This document shows positions 33,838-44,375 of a DNA stretch of 64,000 nucleotides, piece after piece. Source of the stretch: Moniliophthora roreri (taxonomy: Eukaryota; Basidiomycota; Agaricomycetes; Agaricales; Marasmiaceae); the NCBI GenBank assembly GCA_001466705.2, contig LATX02000233.1, positions 496,001 to 560,000 on the forward strand, read 5' to 3'. A model generated the notes under the pieces. That model did no database searches and was not told where the DNA came from. It saw only the letters and a list, made by a program, of their open reading frames with translations. Position 1 is the first letter of the stretch. Each line of letters starts with the position of its first letter. The translations under genes and the position numbers were made by a program.

Positions 33838-34293
33838 GTCTGTGTCACCGTCATCTTGCTGCTTTGCCTTCTCTTTACCTGCATACGAAGGTTCATCCTC
33901 TATGGCAACATTTCACATTGTTTAAAGTTACCTGATGCCCTTCCCTTCGCTTTGTTAATTGGTGTGGTAATGTTGTCCCCTGCAAATTTAGTGTTAGCAA
34001 TGAATTTACTGTAGCATTAACATAGGTATACCTTCAAACAGCCATTCCTGTGCCTTCTTTACAATTTTTAAATCAGATTCATCTTCAGAGTTTGCCCTCT
34101 TTTGCTTTGCATCTTGAGTGCCTTGATTGTGATGTTCTGTGCCCTCAGATGGCATAGCTGTAGAGTTGTTCGTTGTGGAAGACATTGGATCTCACTGTGG
34201 TTGCACCTGTTCCAAATCAAGAGAAGCTGATACTGAAGGGTGTGCATTTGGCAGTGCAGCAACCGGGAGGCTGGTGACAGAGGTTGGACCCAG
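33838..34293 (-). pseudogene. Middle part of the split coiled-coil/Ser-rich gene
   Basis: It lies between the solo LTR and the R1 insertion. The minus strand reads GPTSVTSLPVAALPNAH in phase with the exon on the other side of R1, then (after a TGA that fits CGA) an acidic/Lys-rich exon with KRANSEDESDLKIVKKAQEW. Two short introns and exons follow up to the solo LTR. It is Ser/Thr/Asp-rich and has no known domain. Confidence 0.55.
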
Positions 34294-36640
34294 TAATTTG
34301 TCCAAGGTAAGACTAGTGGAAAACTACCCTAAAAGATAACCTCCAAAAGTCTAACTCAGTTTGTTGTGCAAGTGTGGATCGACGTGATCAGAGTTACCAC
34401 ACTTAGAATGCCAACAAAACTCTTAGCTAGGTTGATTCTCTCTTATTGAAGTGTTCTACTTCAAAGTGTTCACCTCCAGAGGAGTATATATAGTTTTAAA
34501 ATGTTTTATATCACAAACACACACACAAAACACAAAGAACATGGTGCACAAGGCACAAACACAAGAGCTACAGTCCCATACAAAGACTCAATAGCCAATA
34601 TAGTCTGACCCTATGGAGTTCAAGACTTCTTCAAGATAACTACAGCACACAGTGTACTGGAAAAGGTCCTAGACCAATTTCTACAAAGAGTTCAGTGCAG
34701 GCACACCCCTTGCTAAGACTCTAAGTGTGTCACAACCTGATACACACACAGGCCACACTCCAAGTGCCCAAGGCTCCTTCTTGGTGTAAAGTTTCTCTTA
34801 GAAAAGTGCTATAATGCACTCAAGATGTTACTCTTATCTCTTACGACGCANCTCTCTGGAGTCACTCAGGACCAATCTCCAGGGCCTGTAGTGAGGAAGC
34901 AAAACTGGAATGGCACACAAATTTATACACCAAACAAACTTGTCATGTATTCACAATCAGAGGGGGCAGAGTTACTTGAGTATGTACAAATATCTAACTG
35001 TCCTTATATATGGTCCAGGAATATATCTACAGAAAATTATAAATAATGTCTGATAATTCAGGAAATGACAAATGAGTGACTGAGATACTAAAAGAGGGAT
35101 TATTTGGATGTCACGGAGTCTGGCCACTAGGGTATCTGACCATATCCATGCAGGTATCTACACCCCCAGGCATTCTAGACTCTATAATTTGTATTTTCTC
35201 TTTTCTAAGTCAGGTATCTATGAGCAGATGGCTGTATCCGTCCTGTCTTTTGACAGCATTTCCCCTTTTCTAGTACCTGCACATCAGCAGTGGCCTAGAT
35301 GCCAAATTTCCAAGGTCGGAACATGCTGTTATTGTTCCGATCTTCTTTGACAATGCACGCTCGGTCTTATTTAAGATTTCTTGCACATTAGATATTCTTC
35401 ATATGTCTCGTTGTATCTGTCTGTAGGTAGTGGATGTCCTTCAGAAGTGATTTCTGTCTTTCTGAGNTCTCTGGAGTCACTCAGGACCAATCTCCAGGGC
35501 CTGTAGTGAGGAAGCAAAACTGGAATGGCACACAAATTTATACACCAAACAAACTTGTCATGTATTCACAATCAGAGGGGGCAGAGTTACTTGAGTATGT
35601 ACAAATATCTAACTGTCCTTATATATGGTCCAGGAATATATCTACAGAAAATTATAAATAATGTCTGATAATTCAGGAAATGACAAATGAGTGACTGAGA
35701 TACTAAAAGAGGGATTATTTGGATGTCACGGAGTCTGGCCACTAGGGTATCTGACCATATCCATGCAGGTATCTACACCCCCAGGCATTCTAGACTCTAT
35801 AATTTGTATTTTCTCTTTTCTAAGTCAGGTATCTATGAGCAGATGGCTGTATCCGTCCTGTCTTTTGACAGCATTTCCCCTTTTCTAGTACCTGCACATC
35901 AGCAGTGGCCTAGATGCCAAATTTCCAAGGTCGGAACATGCTGTTATTGTTCCGATCTTCTTTGACAATGCACGCTCGGTCTTATTTAAGATTTCTTGCA
36001 CATTAGATATTCTTCATATGTCTCGTTGTATCTGTCTGTAGGTAGTGGATGTCCTTCAGAAGTGATTTCTGTCTTTCTGAGCAGGCTTTGTACCTAGTTT
36101 GCTCATTGCATATTGTTTAGCTGCCAGTGAATTCTTTATTAAGAGATTGCCTGCTTTGACTCTGATCTGTATATTGACTTTGGAAGAGGATCGTTCTATG
36201 ATTGTTCCTGTTCTAAGTTGTCTTTCTGTTTTGATGTCTCCTCTAAGTACCTCTGTACTGTTTGACTGCAGGTTGCACTTTGCAGATGTCATAGAAAAGT
36301 AAAGTAGAAGTTAAAATCCCATTGATAGCACTTTTGAGAGCTTGGTTAACTAGCCAATGCATTCATTGAGCCATAGTTAGATTCCCTACAGGTTTCAGGA
36401 GTGATCCGCTTTGGATCTGATACTTAGATAGGTTAGAAAGTACAGCTTAGACACCTCTGTATAGTGTATCATATAGCTCTTCGTACTTTCTAAGGTACCA
36501 CTGCTTCTCTAAGGCAATGACTAGCAGACTGGGCTCACTCTAGTCCTTATTACCCGTTATCTTGTGTCATATTAAAGTGTTCCAATTCAGAAATAGTGTA
36601 AAATGAAGAAAAGTGGGTCTTTTCTAGGTTTGACATATTA
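34294..36640. mobile_element. R1 repeat, precise insertion (copy D)
   Basis: The insert runs TAATTTGTC to GACATATTA, ends that are imperfect inverted repeats, between two copies of CCAG (34290-34293, 36641-36644). Removing it with one CCAG rejoins the minus-strand coding frame (TSL then GPTSV). It encodes no protein. An N at 34851 and another at 35467 bracket a 615-bp segment (34852-35466) that repeats exactly at 35468-36080, so the true element is probably about 1.7 kb. It may be a solo LTR with a 4-bp target duplication or a short-TIR element. Confidence 0.75.
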
Positions 36641-38147
36641 CCAGAGATGTCAATGGTCCTTTTTCCAGGCTACTAGTCACTGTAGAAAGGCGCACTGCTG
36701 CAGAAGGCACTCGGTCTGGTGCAGCTGCAACCAACAGAGCCACAGTAGAAAGGGGTACCACTACAGCAGGAGGCAACCCATGTTCACTTGGTGGTGCGGT
36801 GGCCGAGGAGATGGAAATGGTTGGAGTGGCAACAGAGAGTTCCTCTTGGCTTGACTGTGCCTGCGGGAGTAGTTTCTGGGCAGGAGCTGCAGTACACAAT
36901 GCAATGGTCGATAGGACAGAAATGGCTGCCGAGGGCACGTCAGCTGAGCTTGATGCTGCCTGTGGGAGTGGTTGCAGGGCAGTAGAAAGGGGCACTGGTA
37001 CTGCGGTGAGTGACACGCTTTCACTTGACAATGCAGCAACTGATGTGACACATGGAATTCCTGAATTGCTATCAGTTGAGGAAGGACTCAGTGTTATGGA
37101 GTCTGGAACTGCCAGTAATGGGGCTGGCATTACTCCCAAAGGACGTTCATCTTCACTGGTTCCTGGCTCGGAAGTTGATAATGGTGTTGTAGACATTGGT
37201 GGCTCCTTGGAGGGCAGTATGCTCAAGTTGGACTGTTTAGTCTGCTTTACAGTCTCTACAAATGTTACAAGCCATGTCAGCCTCTCTATTCATTAGCATG
37301 GTAAATAGGGCTTTTCTTACCCTCGATATCTGTGAAATCACTCAAAATATCAATTTCTTTGTCTCCATAGCCTGCAACGCTTGAGTGTTAGCTTCTCAGA
37401 CTTTTTCTTGTGCTGTTGTAGTCTGATCAGTTTTGACAGTCTGTAATCACAAAATTACTTACATATCTGGCCCTTTAAAGGCCTGAGACACTTATTTACT
37501 GCTTTCACTGCTTGCTTTGCCTCTATATAAGCTTGAAGGGTGTCAGCAACCAATTTTCGGGCATCCTCAAGCTTCACTTTATTGTCGTCTGAAGGGTCTT
37601 GTTCACAAATAACCTCCAGCTTAGCCAGCACCTGCTTGGCATGAGCGTGTTGTTTTTGAGCTTCTTTCTCTTCTGCCACTTTATTGGACTTCTCCTCTAC
37701 AGCCCGATTGAAAGCTAATTAGACAATTATTAGTGTTGGAAATTTGATTTCTGTTGATACTGACCATCTTCTGCTTCTTTGACACTTTTGGGTCCTTTTT
37801 TGGTGGCACCCCGGTGAGTTTTGAGGCCTGTGTTGCTGACTTTTTTTGGGCAAATCAATAACAGCTCAAACGAGAGAAAAGAATATATGTACCTTGTGGC
37901 TTGTTCTGAACGTCTTGGTTAGCGCTTTTGGCCCTGCTTCTGGTGATTCTCTTGTGGGCTTCATGTCCTTTGGTGGCTTTGTAGGTGGAATTAATAGCAG
38001 CTCTGTCAAGAAGATAAAAGGAGATATACACTGTGATGCTGTTTGCACTGTGGAGTTAGTCAAAATCTGTTTGATAGTAAGAGGAAAAAACATACACTCT
38101 GACCTGGTGGAACCAATGAGAACTTCTCTTTTTTTGCCTTTGGCCAT
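36641..38147 (-). pseudogene. 5' part of the split coiled-coil/Ser-rich gene
   Basis: The ATG at 38147 starts MAKGKKREVLIGST, a basic N-terminus. Short GT-AG introns then join exons with ATKGHEAHKRITRSRAKSA (about 37880-37980), a Lys-rich linker, and an Ala/Glu/Lys coiled coil (37680-37460) with VEEKSNKVAEEKEAQKQHAH. A Ser/Thr/Pro-rich low-complexity exon (37226-36641) runs into the R1 insertion. Including the pieces at 33838-34293 and 32651-33374 the gene spans about 5.5 kb, of which 2.8 kb are two insertions. The function is unknown; the basic and coiled-coil parts suggest a nuclear or scaffold role. Confidence 0.55.
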
Positions 38148-38704
38148 GGTGGTATGAGAGAGAAGGAAGGGTAAAGAGTATAGTCTGAAATTGGGGCTCA
38201 GATCAGACTGCACAAACTAATGCAAAGTCCTCGCACTGGACAGGCACCCGATGCTTGCACAAACTAACCACTAGCTAATGTCACAGTATTTACAGCAGTC
38301 ATCTTTGTCTCAACTTGAGAAAAGTAAAATCTCAGCATTTGACCATTGTAAAGTATGAAAGACACTTGAGAATTATTGATAGTGTAACAAATAGCTGTTA
38401 TGCTACCTGCCGGATAGTGTGCCTGTGATGCTGGAAGAGAGCAGTGCAGGAAAACATAGTGCCAGAGCCACAGTTCACCCAGCCGATAGTGTAACCCTGG
38501 CGTAACCATCAGATAATCAGATTATTGTGATCGCTTGAGTGCTTATTTCAATTTCCTTCCTGTTGCTTTTAGGCCTTCAATCGTTGCCTGTGTTGAGCTG
38601 AGTACATGCACTGAATAGCACAGGCTCTCTCAGGATTTTCTCGACATTTTCTACCATGCAGGTCAGGGCTGTTCAGTCGACAAAGTTCAAGTTGCTAGTA
38701 CTAC

Positions 38705-39801
38705 TTACAGCTTCTTCCGCTCCCTATCTTTTGCCCAGCGACGCTCTGCATTGACTTGCTTCTTGAGATCGGCGGCATGTAGATCTCCGTTCTTCTGCTG
38801 GCATTTTGGAGCTATGCCAATACATATAAGATCCTTCCCAGGATAGGACAGCCGACAATACATACCAGGTTGGTCGTTAATCTCCTCCGCATCATGGATG
38901 ATATTGTGTTTCATTGCCCTAGGCCCTTTCATATCAGTGTCGGGGTGGAGCCTAGTGGATGGTAGTGTGTCTGCATTGTGGCTGGAAGTGTTGCATTGGC
39001 TATGTTTGATCCCTGCAAGATAGAATTCAGATTATGAACCACACAATGGTGGTGCCATGCTCACCTGGGCGGCCCTTAATGGTAGCTTTTTGTTTCTTCG
39101 TGACCACTGCATCTCCATGCTTCTTAAATGGGATTTGCAAGTTGCTACCCATATAAAGTAGCCGGTTTTGACCCTTACTCGGCATATCCTGTGTCCCAAT
39201 TTGTCCTTTACTGGGTTTGCATCTTAGAATATTGCAATAATTGTTGGGTTTGCTTTGTGATACATGTTGATTGGCAGCTGGTGTATGTTGTTGAGGACCT
39301 ACAGATATACAATTTTTGACTGGGATTGAGTGTCGACCACAGAACCTGTGAGCTGTCATGTTGAAGATTGTTAATAGTTGTTGTTTAGTTAGTAAGAAAG
39401 ACAATCATACTTTCAATCACCTTTGGAGAGAAATAATCTTTCCTTTCATTCAGAGATGCCTCTGATGAGGTCACTCTAGTGCAATCTGCCATCCTCCCTC
39501 CACCACCCATGGTTAGTTTGAGATCCACCGACTCTGTGCCATCGATATCTTGGTGTTCTTCATTGAAAATCTCAGAAAACCACCCTGTATCATTGTCCAA
39601 AGTGTGCTCAGATGAAGATGGAGGTGAAAAGGGCAGTAAATCAGCAGCTTTGAAGAACTGACGTGTTCAAGCCACAAACTCTGCTTCTGGGAGATTGGGT
39701 GTCCAAGCTCATGGACCTAAGTGGGCCCGTGGATGAGGAGGAGGAGAGGCAGTAGAGAGAAGTGGAGGGTGACTGCGTTTCCGCATATGAGGAGGAGCCA
39801 T
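38705..39801 (-). pseudogene. Intron-containing gene of unknown function
   Basis: The ATG at 39801 begins MAPPHMRKRSHPPLL. The first exon runs to about 39410, ending SPKVIES, with two TGAs that fit CGA. After an intron, exon 2 (39340-39070) contains QIPFKKHGDAVVTKKQKA. After a second intron, exon 3 runs GIKHSQCNTSSHNADT to ERRWAKDRERKKL and stops at 38705. The C-terminal exon has Cys residues (MYCRLSYPG, IAPKCQQK) but no recognised zinc motif. It is co-oriented with its neighbours on both sides. Confidence 0.5.
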
Positions 39802-40504
39802 GGTCACGGATCCTGTTCAAAGTATGCTCAGATAAGTCATTTAAATAATGCAGGCTCACTTGATCCCAACTCCATACCAACTTACTAATGCTTACTCTGT
39901 TGTACTATAATCCATCTGCCTATCTGCACAGTTAGATGGCATATGGTTGAGCAAAAACAGTCAGAATGTGGACTCATGCAATTGAGCGGACTCACAGTAT
40001 GTGCTCATATTGAGTCTGCTTAAGGACAGCTGCATCATCATTCGACCTTCATCTCTTGCATAAACCCAAGTTTCAATAAAGTTATCATTGAGAGTATTCA
40101 CCACCAAGGTATGTCAGTGGATTGGGGACAATCAAAAGGTATTAAAGCCTGTGCCGATGACACTGCAATCCAGAATGGGGTACAAAACAAGCTGCGGTCC
40201 CAATAATCCAGTTGACCAGAGGCTGGAGTAAAAATATATTGAGATGCACACGTGAGACTGCGAGGGGCTGCATGAGTGGGAGTACATTGATGCAGTGCGT
40301 CAAGGTTGAAGCAAAAGTCTGGACTCACACTTATGGTGAGTCTGTGGATCTACAATCATACATGCCAACCAAGGGGGTAGCAAGACCTTAATAAGTGTAC
40401 GAGGTCGAAAAATATTTTAACACTGAGCAGGGGTAGTACCCTCCCCCTCCTGCCATATCTGGTAATAATTGACCAAAAAAGGCAATTAAAATTTTCTATT
40501 ATAG
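39802..40504. other. Intergenic region with dyad-symmetric motifs
   Basis: No gene is seen. Between about 39970 and 40350 the motif GACTCA and its complement TGAGTC recur in pairs, for example GGACTCATGCAATTGAG and GCTCATATTGAGTC. This may be regulatory or subterminal DNA. Confidence 0.35.
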
Positions 40505-41375
40505 TCACTGTACATGCGAGTCTTCAAAGTCTTGAACGACTGTTTTTACAGCTATCACAGATGAAGTTCTTGGGTACCGTTGAGCGTTTGGGTATGAGGC
40601 ACGACAGGTGCATCTATACCTGGGGTCAGTCATAAGAAAACATGTGAAAACAAAGAAATGACTCACCCATTCCATCTCACAACCCAGTTGTTTACATCTT
40701 ACAACAGTGATCTCCATCATATTCATCCCCAATGACAATGTCCCTTGGATCATCTGTGAATGCTGCAATTTCGTTGTGTTCAGTCCCTTCGGGTAGGTTA
40801 TTGAGGTTGAGATTGGGTAGCTGAATAAGAAAGTCATGAAACCGGCTTCGTGATGCATTCTGGTTTGACAATTCGGGTGCTTGAGGGGAATGTGTTGTAG
40901 CTGAGGGTGCCTTGGGAAGGGCAGAGGACATTGTAGGGGCGACTTGGCAAACATCAAAGCCATTGAGACTCAGAGATGATGGCCTGGCCATGTGATTATC
41001 AGTTGTCGATGTGTAACCGTGAACCATCGCAGGAGCTTTAACTTTCAGAGGAATGGTTCTAGCTGCCAGCACAGTTGGGTCCCACATCTTGGTTAGGTCA
41101 CAGTCTGGGATCCTTTTCTTTGCCTTCTCAACTCTCTCTGCCCATCTCCTACACTTGTTTGATTTTTGATGCTGTTGTAGGTTGTACTCTGGTGCAGTAC
41201 CAACTTGGATACGCTTCTCGCAATTGGGGCAGTCAGTGTAACCATCTGCATCAACTGGGATCGGAGGCTATACAATGCCGTCCAAATGCCATCAGTGCAT
41301 TTTTTTTTAATCTTCAGCATGTCACTAAATCACACTCACCATATTGGAATCATTATTTTTCTTTTTCTTAGCCAT
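40505..41375 (-). pseudogene. Zinc-finger gene with C-terminal PHD-like finger
   Basis: The ATG at 41375 starts MAKKKKNNDSNM in a 36-nt exon followed by an intron. Exon 2 encodes DCPNCEKRIQVGT and QQHQKSNKC, a CxxC plus H-x5-C zinc finger, then a Ser/Pro-rich region and IVIGDEYDGDH. In an adjoining frame and after an intron (about 40665-40615), VVRCKQLGCEMEW joins a segment with MHLSCL, PKNFICDSCKNSRS, the layout of a PHD finger (C4HC3). A TAG just before MHLSC fits CAG. The phase between exons 1 and 2 does not work with the visible sites, so a small frameshift exists. PHD fingers read histone tails; role here is inferred only. Confidence 0.55.
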
Positions 41376-42300
41376 AGTCACTAGTAAGAAGCTGGAAGGT
41401 TACAAGGGATTACAAGGAGTGCAAAAATCCTTTGGCAGATTCAGCTTGCATTCAGCTTCTGTGACTCAGTGGCAGATGCTGCCATATTCAGGCCATTGGT
41501 GAACGGTGATGCGCTAGTGAGCCTCATGGGCTTCTGGAGATCATTTGCATACTCAAAAAAGTGTAAATTACATCAAGAATAGAGGTTACCAAGGCAATAA
41601 TGAAGCTCTAGGCCCTATCAGAAGTACTTTGCACTGTAGGTCCAAAAAATTTTTAATGAATTTCAGACCCCCCCCTTGGACCGGCGATTCAGATCCTGCC
41701 ACCCTCTTGATGCCAACCTTCTAGAGTATCAACTCACTAAACTCAGAAAAATAGAAATATTCTATGGTACTTATTGTAGCCATTCTCTGAAGTCACCAGA
41801 GATAAACAGCATAACAATGCCACGTAGTTTGAGTGATGACAGTGAGTGAGTTGTAGAAGTTCTGGCGAATGTATTGGCCTATTCTTAGTATCCTGACTCA
41901 GATTGCCTTCCAGTCATTTCTGTATCTCAAGATTACTGCACAGTACAATGCATCTTTCAATCAATAAGTGTCGCTTTAAGAGTCAATGAAAGACGTAGTG
42001 AAATTCAAATAGCATCTTTAAAAGGTGTGATATGGTGGGAAAGTCTAGTATGGAACCATACCTGATGATTTGTATGCTGCAGCACTAGAAGCAAGGGTGG
42101 AATAATCACCCTAATCTATCTTGCATCCACCATTAGACGTCTCTCCCTTAGATGTGACCATTATATTAGGCAGCAGTCACTGATTTTTTGGAGTATTGGT
42201 TGTGCCATATTCTAGCTTATTATAAGCGAATGGCTTACCGTATCTATCTCAGCTATACTATGCATCCACACTATCATTTGCATCAAGTTAGTTTGGTTAG
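41376..42300. other. Intergenic, no gene recognised
   Basis: There are only short ORFs. It contains a C-rich run at about 41670 and otherwise unique AT-rich sequence. Confidence 0.4.
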
Positions 42301-42304
42301 GCCA

Positions 42305-42604
42305 GGATTCGAGTGGCTCGAAGACTTCTGATGTTCACAGCAAGTTCATGTGTGACAATTGGCAGAATTGTGACAGTAACGCCTTTCACTCCCAACCTCA
42401 TGTCCGCATCAATGGCAAGAACTCCTGAAGACACATGGAATGCCAGGAGGATCGCATGTGCTAAATATTGTCAAACGTTAAGTTCTCTCTTACATGCTGC
42501 TGCTCATTTTTTCTCACATCTGCTTTAGGCATCAAGACCGAGTCCACAAGAAAGCTCGGAAGCAAATGCGACAGTATAGATCTCGACTCAAAGCCTTAGA
42601 GTAA
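42305..42604 (+). pseudogene. Possible zinc-finger exon pair
   Basis: One plus-strand frame encodes FMCDNWQNCDSNAFHSQPH then RHMECQEDRMC, Cys/His-rich and interrupted only by a TGA and a TAA that fit CGA and CAA. A GT-AG intron of about 50 bp is followed by an exon in another frame ending KARKQMRQYRSRLKALE at 42604. Start and upstream exons are not found. It may also be a remnant of a larger gene. Confidence 0.25.
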
Positions 42605-42996
42605 CTTGGCCATACATTATTTATGTACCTCTTCCAATTTACAATACCTTCAGGCGGGCGCGGATGGAAGAAGCTTCTCCTCTAAAGTACAGAAAAGGAA
42701 GTAAAAGGTGTGTGTCACTGCTATTGTGCTTACACCAGCTGACGATAATAAAGGTCAAAGTCTGGTGCAAAGGAGAACAGACCTGAAATCACCTGTGGAC
42801 TGCCATCTACTTCCCAACCTACCATCCCATCACATGATCTTACCACAATCGGATTTCCATTGTACCAACATATCCCCACCTGTTTGTGTTGTATGCAATA
42901 TCCATTCAGCCCATGGTTCAATTACCCCTATGCCTTACATTGTGCACCCAGTACTACATAAATATAATCATATCTGTATGCTAACACAAAACCTCT

Positions 42997-44302
42997 ACAC
43001 CGCTTGGTTGAGTTTAGCCTTCAGTGCCGCAAGTTCTTCACATGCAGCATGTTCAGCCGCTCTAGCTTGCAAAGCCTGCTCAGTCACTGATTGCTCAGCA
43101 GCCTTCGCCTTAGCAAGCTCAGCTGCAATCTGAGACACATCATGACGGCGAGCAGTCATAAGAGAGGAGTATAATTCATGTTCAGCAGCATGAACTCCAT
43201 CCATCAATTCTCCTCCCTCTGCTTGCAAGCATTTAGATGTGTAGTGGATGAATGGCTGTTGTGAGGTAGAGTGCTGCGCACTGAAATGGAGCCAGCACTC
43301 TGTGTCGTTTGAGAGATCTTCTAGCTGGAGAAGGAGTTAGTGCCTGAATCGTTGAGTTGAATAACTGTGATAACCTTGGTCAGGAGAGATATAATGCGAT
43401 CATAAAAAGTCTTAGGTATATTGACCTCCTTCTCCACATCTTTATGATGCCTGCGGGTACGACGAATTTCTAAATGTAAGGTTAGGATATATTTCATATT
43501 ACTGATACATATAATATACTGATAAGCCTGGTACCACAATAAACACCATTAATAAATCCGAAGCAAGGATTCTTAACTGTCAGCCTTTTTCAGAGAGGTT
43601 TGCTAGGGTTGGAAACTGCCAAGCTCTCTCCAGAGGGTGTTGGACTTGCAGAACGTGTCAGCGAGCTTGCAGGTGAACCATCATCATGTGATAGGTTCTC
43701 TTCGTCAGTCAACTGGAAGGTAACAGCATCAGGAAAAGTGTCAGCATCTGATGCACTGGGAATTATATCATCGGAAGGTGATGCTGAGTTGCTGGAAAGA
43801 GGTTGAATTGCTTGCGAAAGAGCGACAAAAATAGGGTCTATGACTGGCTCTGGCCTTGTTGAGGGGTTGGAGCGCGTCTACAAAACTGATCAGTAAAGAA
43901 GACCATTATCATACGAATAGTAAACACACCTCATGTAAATGTTCTTCTGTGGAATCAGTGGAAGCTGACACTAGGGTGCCCTAGAGAAGACATGTATCAT
44001 GAGCAGGATTTATATTGTCATATACTTTTTCTTAGGTACCCACGATTGTTTAGGTGCTTCAGAGGCATCTGAGGCATTTGGTGCATCACTCATAGTGGTT
44101 GGTGTGTTGACGCCCTATGCTTATGGGTTTAGTATCAAGCATTGCCAGTAAGACATGCTCTTACCTCAGTGGGCTTCCCCTTCACTACATGTTTGTAGTG
44201 GGGGCATTCTTTCATAGGGTGGTGAGGTGGACCACATCTGCGACATATATGAATCCACTTTCCCGTGTCTGGGTCAATCTGGGTGCTTGTGCCTTTAGCC
44301 AT
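42997..44302 (-). pseudogene. CCHC-knuckle, coiled-coil gene
   Basis: ATG 44302 opens MAKGTSTQIDPDTGKW and a knuckle CRRCGPPHHPMKEC (CCHC) in a 138-nt exon ending at a GT donor (44164). In-phase exons follow: GVNTPTTMSDAPNASD, GTLVSASTDSTEEHL, and a long Ser/Asp-rich exon (about 43870-43560) with VIDPIFVALSQAIQPLSS. A short exon EIRRTRRHHKDVEKEV (about 43470-43325) and a C-terminal Ala/Glu coiled coil (43228-42997) complete it. Stops fit CGA to TGA and CAG to TAG. It starts 73 bp from the divergent gene at 44376 and shares a promoter region with it. The knuckle suggests RNA or single-strand DNA binding. Confidence 0.6.
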
Positions 44303-44375
44303 GGGAGAAGAGAGCTAGAAAGAAATCTGCGAGACTTGTATATAGCACAGGCAGACAGCTTAGTCATCCTCTGTG
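44303..44375. promoter_or_regulatory. Divergent promoter, 73 bp
   Basis: This is the whole gap between the minus-strand ATG at 44302 and the plus-strand ATG at 44376. It contains TATATAG at about 44337. Both genes must start transcription within or across this interval. Confidence 0.5.

Noticed and set aside
36624..37296. Long plus-strand ORFs opposite the Ser/Thr-rich exon
   Set aside because: They are the complement of a low-complexity minus-strand exon that joins in phase with its neighbours; the plus reading has no splice or start context.
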